A DNA stretch of 64,000 bases from positions 3,494,423 to 3,558,422 of the forward strand of contig CM070515.1 in the NCBI GenBank assembly GCA_036346375.1, written 5' to 3'. Below are positions 25,501 through 37,500 of the stretch, in pieces; positions within the stretch are counted from its first letter, which is position 1; every line of letters begins with the position of its first letter. Below the pieces are notes generated by a model that saw only the letters and a program-made list of their open reading frames with translations, did not search any database and was not told where the DNA came from. The stretch comes from Guadua angustifolia (taxonomy: Eukaryota; Streptophyta; Magnoliopsida; Poales; Poaceae). The position numbers and the translations under genes are program-made.

Positions 25501-28500
25501 AATCTGCGTACGACCTCTGGTCTGCCATCTCCGCCATCTTCAACGCCAACAAAGAATCCAAGGCCGTTTACCTGAGTCACGAGTTCCACACACTGACTCA
25601 AGGTGATCTCTCCGCCAACGACTACTGCCAGCGGATGAAGGTTCTCGCCGACGGTCTGCGGGACGTTGGCCTCCTGGGCGACGGCCCTCAACTCGTTCTC
25701 AATCTCTGCGCGGCCTCAACTCTCGCTTCTCCCACCACCGACGACATCGCCAACTCCAAGCCTCGCCATCCTTCGCCGAGGCGCGCAACATCTTGATCCT
25801 CAAGGAGCTTCCGCCTACATCGAGGTTAAGAACGCCCGAGCCTCTGCTTCTCCTCGCAACTTTGATCGGCGGTTCAACTCCTGCTCACATCGCAAGCCAC
25901 CCACGGCTCTTATGTCATAAGCGACCAAGACTCGGCGGCGGCACGGCGGCATAACAACAACAATTACGGGGCGCAAAGCAACGCGGATCAACACCGGCAG
26001 AAGAAGCAGAAGCCGGCCGTCCAGGCGCCTACCGTGTGGTCCGTGGGTGTGCTTTTACTCGAACACACCCCAGCGATGGCGCTCTCCTCTCTCGCCTTCG
26101 GGTCCCCATCCTCAACCTCAAGCTCACACCGCCTTCACTGGCCTCATGCCATCTCCGGTCCAAAGAAGACACATGGCGGTGCCCTCGCTAATCGGGATCG
26201 GTCGGGTGCGGTGGTTGCCTCCAAAGAGATGCAACCGGGGCTCCACCCACGGGTTCTTGACACCGGCGCCACTTCCCACATGACATCCACTGATGGTATG
26301 CTTCTTTCCCGTCTTCCTCCTTCATACTCCTCCATCCTGGTTGGCAACGGCACTTCACTTCCCGTTGTTGCTCAGGGTCACTCCCTTCTTCCTACCTCCT
26401 CTGCTGACTTTCATCTCCACAACGTTCTTGTTGTTCCCTCTCTTGTTCGCAATCTTCTTTCTGTTCGTCAATTCACTCGTGACAATCGCTGTTCCATTGA
26501 ATTTGATCCTTTTGGGTTTTCCGTCAAGGACTTGCGCACAGACGCGAGATTTTTCGTTCGCTTAGCGATGGAGATCTCTACACCATTCCAAATTACCACC
26601 ACTTCTGCCATCGCCCACGCCCACCTTGCCGTCTCTTCCACCGTGTGGCATCAGCGTCTTGGTCATCCAGCACCAGCCGTCCTAGCTACCTTGCAGAAAA
26701 ACAATCTTCTATCATGTAATAATGTAGACCGTTCCATTTGCCATTTTTGTCAACTTGGCAAACACTTCCGGCTACCTTTTACTAGTTCTTTTTCTAGTTC
26801 TTCCTCTCCCTTTGAACTTGTCCATTGTGATGTTTGGACATCGCCGGTTGCTAGTATATCTGGATGTTTATACTATCTTGTTTTTCTGGATAATTATACT
26901 CATTTTTGCTGGACTTTTCCCATGAAACGCAAGTCTGAAGTGTTCCAACTTATTGTCAACTTCTTTCAATATACACGGACTCAATTTGGTATACCTGTTA
27001 AATGTCTTCAAGCTGACAACGGTTCCGAGTTCGTTAACAATGCCACTAGCTCCTTCCTTGCTTCGCACGGTGCATTGCTTCGGCTCTCTTGCCCCTACAC
27101 TTCACCTCAAAACGGCAAGGCCGAACGCATCCTCCACACGATTAACAATTCAATTCGCACTATTTTACTCCAAGCCTCCATGCCACCCCAATATTGGGCG
27201 GAAGCTTTAGTCACCGCCACTTATCTCATCAACCGGCGCCCGTCATCCACAATTCACAATCGCATTCCTTTTGAGCTTCTCCACGGCACCCCTCCACATC
27301 TTGAGCACCTTCGTGTCTTTGGTTGTTTGTGCTATCCAAACCTCTCTGCCACCGCCACAAACAAACTTGCTCCCCGCTCGGTTGCCTGTGTATTCCTCGG
27401 TTATCCCTCCTCTCATAAAGGATACCGTTGTCTCGACCTCGCCACTCATCGTGTTATTATCTCTCGTCACGTCGTTTTTGACGAACACGTTTTCCCCTTT
27501 GTTGTTTCCTCACCCACCCTCCAAAGCTTTGGATTTTCTTGTCCTCGATGATGAACAGTTCACGCTTATTGTCACGATCGGTAGCTCTCGTCCCTTGTGG
27601 ATGTTGGCGCGCGATCACCTTCTAGCGGCGGGCGGGTCGCCTCCTGATTCTGCGCCTCTCTCGGCGGTAGCGCCGCTACCGGACGGCTCACAGCCTGCCA
27701 GCGCCTCCTCTGCCACTGGGCGTCCTCAGATTTGGCAGGCCGGCTTTGTTCACTTTCGCTCTTGAGACTCTCACTTTGGCCGGTTCGGCCTCGTCTACAG
27801 TCGTCGACCACCACAGGTCACCGCCGTCGTCCCTCGATCCCCTTTGTTACTGCGGGTGCTCACGGCCAAGCACTCGAAGGCCGCCTCCTGCCGCTTCAGT
27901 GAGACACCCCGGCAGTTGCCGGATGCTTCTCGTCGCATCACTCGGTCTCAGACAGGCTCCCTCAAGCCCCCTGTCTACCCGAAGGCTCTCTCCACCACAC
28001 ATGTCTCTCGAAGATCGGTCAACTATCGCAGTATTTCTCGCCGATCCCAATTGGCGCTACCGCGATGAACGATGAGTACCAGGCGTTGCTGGCCAATGCA
28101 ACCTGGCGCCTTGTCCCCCGGCCCCACGGAGTCAATGTGGTTACGGGCAAGTGGGTCTTCAAGCATAAGTTCCACTCCGACGGTTCGCTCGCCCGCCACA
28201 AGGCCCGCTGGGTGGTCCGCGGTTTCTCTCAGCAGCCTGGTGTCGACTACGACGAAACCTTCAGTCCGGTTGTCAAGCCGGCCACCATTCGTGTCGTTCT
28301 CAGTATCGCCGTCTCCCGTGCGTGGCCCATTCATCAGTTGGACGTGAAGAATGCCTTTCTTCACGGCCACCTGACCGAGACTGTCTACTGTCAGCAGCCT
28401 CCCGGCTTCATCGACACGTCTGCTCCTAACCATGTCTGCTTATTACAGAAATCTTTATATGGCTTGAAGCAGGCACCTCGGGCATGGTACCAGCGTTTTG

Positions 28501-31500
28501 CCACCTACATTCGGCATCTTGGTTTCACCGCTTCGACTTCCGACGCGTCTCTCTTTGTTTACAAAGATGGAGACCACGTCGCCTACCTGCTTCTGTACGT
28601 CGACGACATCGTCCTGACGGCCTCCTCGACTTCTCTCCTACAGGTACAGATCATCGCCTGACTTCACTCGAGTTCGCCATGACGGATCTTGGTGCCCGCA
28701 CCACTTCCTTGGCATCTCCACACGCGCTCCTCCGACGGCTGTTTCATCCCAATGACAAGATATGCGGTCGATCTCCTCCAATACAGCAGGCATGGTGAGT
28801 GTCACTCCACTGGCGACCTCGTGACACTCACGCCAAGCTCTCTGCGAACCGACGACGATTCTTTGATCCCTCCGAATCTGCGGAGCCTTGCGGTGCTTTC
28901 TGCGAGATCTTCTGCCGACTTCGTCGACTTGGGGACCTACATGGTGTGCTTGTTCATGCATGATCCGCGCGAGCCTCACCGCGCCTTGATCAAGCGCATC
29001 CTTCGCTATGTGAAGGGTACCCTCTCCGTCGGCCTTCACATCGGTACCGGTTCCACCCATTCCCTTCGCATACTCGATGCGGATTGGGCGTTTGTCCAGA
29101 CTCTCGGCGATCCACCTCCGCCATCAGGTGTCTCTTCGGTGATAATCGGTATCTCGGTCTTGGCGCCAGACGACCGCCTCTCCGCTCGAGGTTGAAGCGA
29201 GTATACCGTCTTGCCGCTTCATGCCGTCGCCGAGTGTTGCTGGCTACGACAACTGCTTCAGGAGCTTCACATCTCGCTTTCTTCCGCGACCGTTGTCTAT
29301 TGCGACAACGTCAGTGCCGTCTACATGACTGCCAACCCGGTCCATCATCGTCGCACGAAGCATATCGAGATCGACATTCACTTCGTCCGCGAGAAGGTCG
29401 CACTGGGGCAAGTCCGCGTACTCCATGTACCTTCCTCGCATCAGCTTGCGGATATCATGACCAAAGGCTTGCCTGTACCTTTGTTTTTAGATTTTCGGTC
29501 CAGTCTTTGCGTTCGTGATTCTACCGCTACGACTGCGGGCGGGTGTTAGACAATGTATAGTCTCTATTAACCTGTACTTGGCTTACTTGTAATCCAAGCC
29601 CTTTTGGGCTATCTATATATATGTGAGTCACCCCCCCATCCAAGGGCGTGAGGTGTTTCTCCCATTCTTTGTCTCTACAATAGCGACCCCATCCTGTGAG
29701 GCCCCAGAACGTTTATCACCAATCCGGTATTAGATCTCCAACCCTGGTAGCCGACGAGTAGTGGTGTCTCTACCGTTCCCACTTACCCTCAACGTGCATC
29801 GGGCTTGTACCAAACTACTCGCAGGCGATTCGGTACTCCCCTAGGCTTTAAATATAGCGCCTAATCAACCGCAGCTGATTCCGTGTCCCTCACTGGGACT
29901 CCCGGCATACCCAGCTTCACACTTCTAGATAACTACCTAACCACCAATGTGGAGACCATAATACCTTCATAGTGACAACCTTTTCTGACCGATTTCACTC
30001 ACTATGGTTGATACTGGAATACGGCTCATCGCCCGAGTGCAGTTTGTTGAGCTTATATTATAACCTACGTAGAGGACCCCGCCGGCCACTTTCCTTCTCA
30101 TCGGCGCCCTCTACCCACCATAAATACATATACGCACATTCACGGCTCCATTCGTTGGACGAGCCAAACACCATTTCCACGATTTCAACAACCAACTCAT
30201 CATCTCATCATCTCATCACAACCATCTTTTCATCCGAACCCCTTTTTAAAGTTTTCACTTGTAATATAAGATTTTCAATGCAGTGATGTATGGATACTTG
30301 TAGAAAAGCATTCAGAAAACATTTAAGAAATATGATCAATAGAAATCTTGCCTGAGATAAAAGCAGAAGGATCGTCCTTGCCCGTGTATTGGATCTGATT
30401 GGCTGGGATGCTCAGGTCTGACCCTGAAAGCATACACATTAACTAGGGCAATTTAATGCAAATAATTTATCATGGCGTCCAACCAATTGATGATATGTCG
30501 TTCAAATTATAATTAACACAACAGATACAAGTTCACTTGCTGATTTTCACGCGACCCGACAGTCGATTCCCAAAATCGACGCGGCCCGCGGCCAATTTAC
30601 TTTTCTACCCTCTTATATTTTTCTCTTCTTTCATTTTTCTCCTCTTATTTTCTTATTTTCCTATTTTTCCTTTCTCTTTTCTTCTTTTCTTCTCTTCCTC
30701 TCTTTTCTTTTCCTCTCTCTTTTTTCTTTTCTTTTCTTCTCCTCTGGCCGAGACTTCCTTGGTCAGATCGCTTGGCTCCTTCTCTGCGCCTCCTCTCTCT
30801 TGGCCGATTGCTCGCCTCACGCTACTTCTGGCTCTCTCTGGCGCGCTCCTCTGGCGATTTCCTCCTGGCGCCTCCTCCTGCAGAGCCTCCTCCTCTGCCT
30901 CCTCTGCTCGGCACCTCCTCCCACTCTGGCGCTTCTTCCATGGCCTGGCTCCTCTGGCTCCACTAAGCTAGGGTTTCTACCCTTTTATTTTCTTGATGAT
31001 TTTGTTTTGCATATTTCTTTGATTTAAGAGGAGGCAAGAATCCATGGTCTAGGATGATCGTTGGGGAGGGTTGAGCTATTCTTTGAGAAAGAATAGATAC
31101 TACTCTAGGGCTTCCTAACCATCGAGACCATGGGGATCAACTCGATCCACCTCTGCTGCGTGCTACTAGCTCTCTTGCTAAGGTGCACTGGGGTTGGTTC
31201 GGTTGATGGAGCTAGTCAAGGAGTTGAGGATGAGGAAGTCTGTGTTCTTGGCCTTCTCTGGTGGTTTCGGCCTGGACCTCCTCCTCCTTCTCGCTTCGGA
31301 CCTCCTGCTCCTCCTTCGGACTCCTCTCCTTGTTGGTTGCTTCGGTTGGAAGCTTGCTCTTGCTGGGTTCGGTTTTGTGAGGCAAAGACAGAAGCGAAAT
31401 GGTTGGCTTTGGGTTGGCAAAAGCTGGCTTTATTTACCTCTCTTGGGGAAAAGACCACCTTGCCCTTGGGATATTTACTGGCCTCTATTTACCTCATGGG

Positions 31501-34500
31501 CACTACAGTCATATCTCGCTCAATTTACTAACGGTACCCGCAATCGTACCAGGTAAGCTACTAAACGCCGAATGATGAACCCCGGTCTAGCGAGAGGTGC
31601 AGTCGGCCCGAGACAGTCAGTACCTCGATCTGCGATACCATTTATCTTGGGACTGACGGCACCCTTTTAATCCTTACATTTTGTTTTTCTTGCCTAATTC
31701 ACTTTTAATGTTTAATTAATCCTTTAATTAAACTGATAACCCCTCGGGTTATCACAAATGGTTTCTTGGGGACCTTGGTGTTTTCATGCTTGCACCTACT
31801 CCATTACTGTATGATGACACTGGTGTCATCAGCATTGCTCGAGATGCGGTGAAGCATGAGCTCACAAAGCATATTGGTGTTGATGCTTCTTACATGCAAT
31901 TGCGGGTGCAGTAGTAGGTTGTTTCACTTAAGTATGCACCTTCCGAGCTTTATATAGCCGACTTCTTCACGAAGGTGCAGACTAGAGCACAACATAGCTT
32001 CTATCTCCCCAAACTCAGTGTTCTTGATCCATCCTAAGTTTGCAGGGAGTGTTAAGTATATGTACATTGAATATACACATGGCCATATGTTGGCCACTTG
32101 GCCTATGGAATAAAATCAAGTGTTCATTCCAATGGTCACTATCAAAGTTGCTTTATAAATAATGTATTTCATATTTATATTAGGACCGTGTAGATATTGC
32201 TACTTCGTGTAATAGCATGTCTAACCCTGAATTACCATGCGTATTAATTTTGTCGCACCAAGAAACCAACTAATAAGCTCAGTGTTATCACGGCATTGCC
32301 TAGGCGATGCCTAGTCGCCACCTAGGCGTGCCGACGGTCGGAGGGGGTCGCCAAGGCCTAGTGCCTCGATTGGAGACCGTGCCGCCCTTAGGCCCTGTCG
32401 CCACTCGCCAGCCTCCTCTTCTATGCTGAAGTCCTGTCGGATCGCGCCGCTTCCGATCTACAGTGAGCCACACCACTACGTCCACCCAGTCGCTGCTCTG
32501 ATCAGGCTCCGCCCGAGCGAGCGTCGCCCTCAACCAAAGCAGTCTCGTTAGACGAGTTCCAACGTTGGATCTATGCTGGATCCGCTCCTCCGTGTGCCTC
32601 TGGGTCGTATCTGCGTGGGGAGAGCTTCACGGGAGAGCTCGGCGGAAGGATGTTCTAGCGCCAGATCCTTTCACGGGAGAGCTTCACAGGATAAGACTGG
32701 AATGGAACAGCGTGAAATATGCAAAAAGGGATAAGGACAGATAAATGATAACGCCCCGGAGGCAACTCGCCTCGCCGTGGCACCGTGATAACCATTCTCA
32801 TAACTTCATCATTTCTCAAGTCTTTAAATTTAATTTTTGAATTTCTTTGTCTATTATGACATTTGATCTCAATTCACATCATCTAAAGAAGGCAAGGGTT
32901 AGCTCATTTGTGTAGTAGAGACTGTTGTGTATGCACTTGACCACATTCTTTACTAATCAGAAATTTGACTAAAAACTGAAGTGAACTGATTAAAAATAAG
33001 CTTACAGTTGAGGAACCTGCACTGCAGTGCATTGGAGGACCTTGGTGAATTTATTCCTTTATATTAATTATAGCCGCCATTGCCAGCATCCTTGTTTCTT
33101 TGTGATGTCTATAAGTTCATTGTCATTGCTAGTGAGAAATGTGAGGTTAAAGCTTGAACATTTCAATGTTGATACATGACTTGTCTAATTTTCGTTTCAC
33201 GTCATGTTTAGAGGTTTGAAGTTGTAATTTTCTACTTCCGAAGTGTTGGCAAAATTTTTTGGTACTTAGTTGGGTCATATTTGGTGGCTAGCTACTATAA
33301 AGCATTTTTCTCTCAGCTTGAAGAAAAATGACTCTTAGTTTACATTTTGGGCGTGACAAATGCTTGGCCTTCTATTGCATGATGCTGACATTCTTTTCCA
33401 TAATTGTGAATATCACAGGTACATGGCGTACGTTATGGACACAAATGAGGAAGAACGGGCAAAGGTATATTATCAAAAAAAATTTCGGCCCATCCTTGTA
33501 GATTGTTTTACAAAAGGATGCTGGTGCCTACGTTATGTTTTGTCCACAAGGAACTCTGTTAAAAATTCTTTATCAGGATTAATTTGCAGTTTCTTCCATT
33601 AGCTTGGTCTAAGCATGCTACATAGTTCAAATTGGAGTTGATGAAACTTCACTTTGTTTGTGGATAAGATACCTTTTAAATTCTGTCAAATTACCAGCCT
33701 TTTTTTTTTACTTATCATGGTTATGTTCTTTTGAATCTATCTCAGGGGAAGACAGTTGAAGTTGGGAGAGCTCACTTTGAGACTGAAAATACAAGATTCA
33801 CTATTTTAGATGCACCGGTAACTTTTTTACTTCTCTGTGAGATACATCTTTGCATATATCATAGTAAGCAAGCTCATAACTCATTATCTTAATCGTTATT
33901 TTGTGACTGTCTTTGTTTTGCTTCATGGAACAAAGAACCTGGATAGAGGACATACTCATGTCATGTGATGTAATTACTTAAAACACTAAACTTGAATATA
34001 TAAGCAGAAGACTTTGGATATTACCACTGATGAGCTCACTGATTTTGTTTTGTGACTGTCTTTGTTTTGCTTCATGTAACAAAGAACCTGAACAGAGGAC
34101 AGATTCATGCCATGTGATGTAATAACTTAAACACAAAACTTAAATATATAAGCAGAAGACTTTGGATATTACCATTGAGGAGCTCACTGATTTTGATTTA
34201 AGTATGTAGCCTCAGGAAAACACATTATGATGAGTTTTTTTTCTTCCATTTTTGGATTGATTGAAATTGTTTTCATGGAAGCAATTGAACTGCTGGTTAC
34301 CTTATGTGCATCTCAAACTGGTCTGTGGACTAATTATGTATGGATTCTACTACATGCGGTTTTCACTATATGCATCATCACTGGAAAAATGTTCTTATCC
34401 ATGCTATATGCATCATCACTGGACCCTTGGAAAGTTTTGAAGGTTGATGTTCTTATCCATGCTTGTAAACAAGAAATGCTTTCACACATAGCATGTTTTT

Positions 34501-37500
34501 CAGTTGGATTATTGTGTAACAATTCGGAGTGGTTGTTGACTTGTTATTTGCGTTTATAACAAGTTCATGCTATGATAAGCTACATCTATTTATGCATTGA
34601 AATCTTTTGCTATTGATTTATTTATCCATTTGATGTTGTCCTGTATGTTTCTTGTTTTGTTTATTCGTTGCATCCGATTTACTACTGAGCTGGCAGGGCC
34701 ACAAAAGTTACGTTCCGAACATGATAAGTGGAGCATCTCAAGCTGACATTGGTGTTCTGGTAAGCAAAATGGTATCATCTTTCGAAGAGTTACCGACTTA
34801 CTGTCATGTTTCAGCTTGACATGACTGTATATTTTTTTTCCTCCTCAGGTGATATCTGCTCGGAAAGGTGAATTTGAAACTGGGTATGAAAGAGGAGGGC
34901 AGACTCGTGAACATGTGCTGCTGGCAAAAACTTTAGGTATTTCTAAGTTGGTTGTGGTCATAAATAAGATGGATGATCCTACTGTTGGATGGTCTAAAGA
35001 AAGGTATATTACATTGATAATAAATATGTTGTTAAGTGTTAGCACCTATATAAATTGGAGAAAGAGATCAGGCTAGGTGTTGGTTGGGTAATGAAAATCA
35101 TTAATTCACTGTTTTTTGTTTCAGATATGATGAGATAGAAGGCAAAATGACCCCTTTCCTTAAAACTTCGGGGTACAATGTTAAGAAAGGTATTATACTA
35201 CCATATTAATGGACATGATTTGGGCACCCTTTTGTAAGCAGTGAATTCAAGCCTGGAGTTATTTTTTACAAGGCTTATTGTTTGCCCTCGATTTAATTTG
35301 AAACATTCTATTGAAACCATATTGTCAGGTGGACCTCTGTAGTTGTTCATTTTATTGCTTGATTGTTGAATTTTGATGCCTAATTTCCAGGCACAAAGTT
35401 AAGATTTAAAATATATTTGTTTCTATGCATGGTAAGACATGTTTTATCTGCATACACTTTTGGAGAGTTGTTTCTAAGACTGAAATTTCAAATATATTCT
35501 GTACTGGTGCATATTATTCCATTGATGAAAATGCTACTGTTGTTACTTTGTATGCCATTTATTTGGCGACTTCTGATTTATATTTTTTAGGTTTGTGATT
35601 ACTCCCGATTTGCCTCTTGTCCATACTCCATACTAAAAAAAAATGCTGGGAGTTTATTCACAACACGCTCATCTACAAGATATTCTGGGTATATGATTTG
35701 ATTTTTGTGATGTTCTGTTTCCTGCAATAAGAACGTAAGAAGCACATGTAGCTCATATACCTTTTGCTATTCTATGTGGTTAGGCATTGATGTTTCGGGG
35801 TTAAAATTACTAGATACTCTAATCCAATAATGTTAGTTGGACAGTGGAACTCAATCCATGGAACCCTTAATTACTCAACCGATTGTGGTTATAAAAATGA
35901 CATGATGATCAGAAATATGTTAAGTTACTATTTTATTGGCGTTGTTTTCAGATGTTCAGTTCTTACCAATCTCTGGTCTTTTGGGAACTAATATGAAGAC
36001 GCAAGTGGATAAAAGCATTTGTAGCTGGTGGAATGGTCCATGTCTATTTGACATTCTGGATTGCATCGAAGTCCCTTTACGAGATCCCAAAGGTCCAGTA
36101 AGGTTAGATGATTGCTTTGCTTAGTTTATCAAGTACATCTAAATGGATAAAGTAAATCCATTTGTTTGGTTCTATGTGGTGCATACCAAACCTCGGTTAT
36201 ATGATATTTTTTCCATAACCCATTATTTTTTTAAAAAAATTGTATTGTCTTTGTGCTCGTAGTCATATTGCTTTTTTTTTTACTTGAATAATGTTGGCTA
36301 ACAAGGCATACATATATGCAGGATGCCAATCATTGATAAATATAAAGACATGGGCACTGTGGTAATGGGAAAAATAGAGTCTGGTACTATATCAGAGGGT
36401 GATAATTTGTTGGTTATGCCAAACAAGGTACCATTTTTATGGTTGATTTGTTACAATGGAAAGCAACTCTTAAATGTTCTTGGTAGTAGGGGAACCTGAT
36501 CTTGTTTTACTAATAGGCCAATGTGAAAGTCATTAGTGTATACTGTGACGAAGACAAGGTGAGAAGTGCTGCACCTGGTGAAAATGTCCGTGTCAAATTG
36601 TCAGGAATCGAAGAGGAGGACATTACTGCTGGTTTTGTTCTATCAAGTATTGGTAAGTGTATTATTCTTTTCCTAGGAGTGGGGAGTGGCAAGATAATAT
36701 TTTGTTGTTCTGTTAGACATGTTTAGTGCTTTCCCTTGGATGCAATGTGCCTTCTGCATTTCTGTAGTTTGATAACTGGTACTGGCTGTCACATTCTGAA
36801 CTCTTGATTGTATATTATTTGGTAAAGGGAAAATTGCATTAGAGGGCTGTCTACAATACAATAATTATTTGCTGTTTTTATCTGAACTCTGAACCCTGCT
36901 TCATGTGTTTGTTTGATGGTGCCTTTTTGTCCGAGATGCTGAGTAGGCTATCTTGGTGGAAATAAGTCTCCCACTGAAGCAGAAAAATGGAGGAAAAGTT
37001 TCCTTCTCTCTTTATTCCTTCTTAGACACCGAATTTCTCTCAAGGAAAGATAGGTTATATGTGAAACAAAATTGACTCATGGTTCAGCTCCTGCATATTG
37101 ACATGGTAATTGGTATTTGCAAAACTTTTGTAGACAATATATTTCCAATTTGTTAGATGGAAGGAAGAGCCCAGACAAATTAAGTGCTTAGATAAACTGT
37201 AGGTAGAATGGCTTGATTACACCAAAGCACACACTAGACGGGCCTCTGGAGCAATTTTACCTTGTATAACACAATATTTTACTCTATTAGTGTATCTCTG
37301 TACCGATTTCTTTACTTCTTTCAATGCTGCATTTTCCCTTATAAAATATCCAACTCTGTCAAATAATTTAGTTAGCCGTGGCTATGGATTTGTGAGCAGC
37401 TTGGGCATTTTTCCAGAAGGTTGCTTATTTTTGCCCTTTTGAGCAGTGGAGTTTTTTTCATACATTGATTTAAGGAAATTGTTTTCTTTGCAATATTTGT

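Larger units (their letters stand above)
24897..29679 (+). mobile_element. Copia B: nearly complete Ty1/copia retrotransposon, frameshifted
   Basis: LTRs of about 133 and 136 bp (24897-25029 and 29544-29679) are very similar, followed by a primer-site-like TGGTATCGAG (one base short of TGGTATCAGAG) and preceded by a purine tract before the 3' LTR. The order gag, protease, integrase, reverse transcriptase, RNase H identifies Ty1/copia. Several frame breaks make it non-autonomous as read. Flanks ATAGT and ATAGC match at 4 of 5 bases, a weak target duplication. It is inserted in element C. Confidence 0.88.
24257..31756. mobile_element. Element C: unidentified insertion splitting copia A
   Basis: Bounded by AATGGTTT on both sides (24249-24256 and 31757-31764), and the RNase H reading of copia A continues across it, so this is an insertion. 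Without nested copia B its own length is about 2.7 kb. It has no recognised protein. The right end has a strong hairpin (GATAACCC-CTC-GGGTTATC, near 31737-31755), and a pyrimidine tract lies at about 30600-30745. The ends are not inverted repeats. It may be a non-coding LTR-type or unusual DNA element. Confidence 0.55.
22556..32134 (+). mobile_element. Copia A: decayed Ty1/copia element in eRF3 intron 4, split by later insertions
   Basis: Terminal repeats lie at about 22556-22693 and 32050-32134, sharing CATATGTTGGCCACTTGGCC and a CATTCCA end. GTCAC flanks both outer edges (22551-22555 and 32135-32139), a 5-bp target duplication. The primer site TGGTATCAGAGC (22696-22707) matches plant initiator tRNA-Met. 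Only the 3' part of pol survives: reverse transcriptase and RNase H pieces at about 23400-24256 and 31765-32036. Gag, protease and integrase are missing. A Helitron lies before the pol piece, and element C (24257-31756) splits RNase H. Confidence 0.85.

Noticed and set aside
31130..31556. Leucine-rich open frames in element C
   Set aside because: Several overlapping frames on both strands, all driven by CTC/CTT-rich composition, with no domain.
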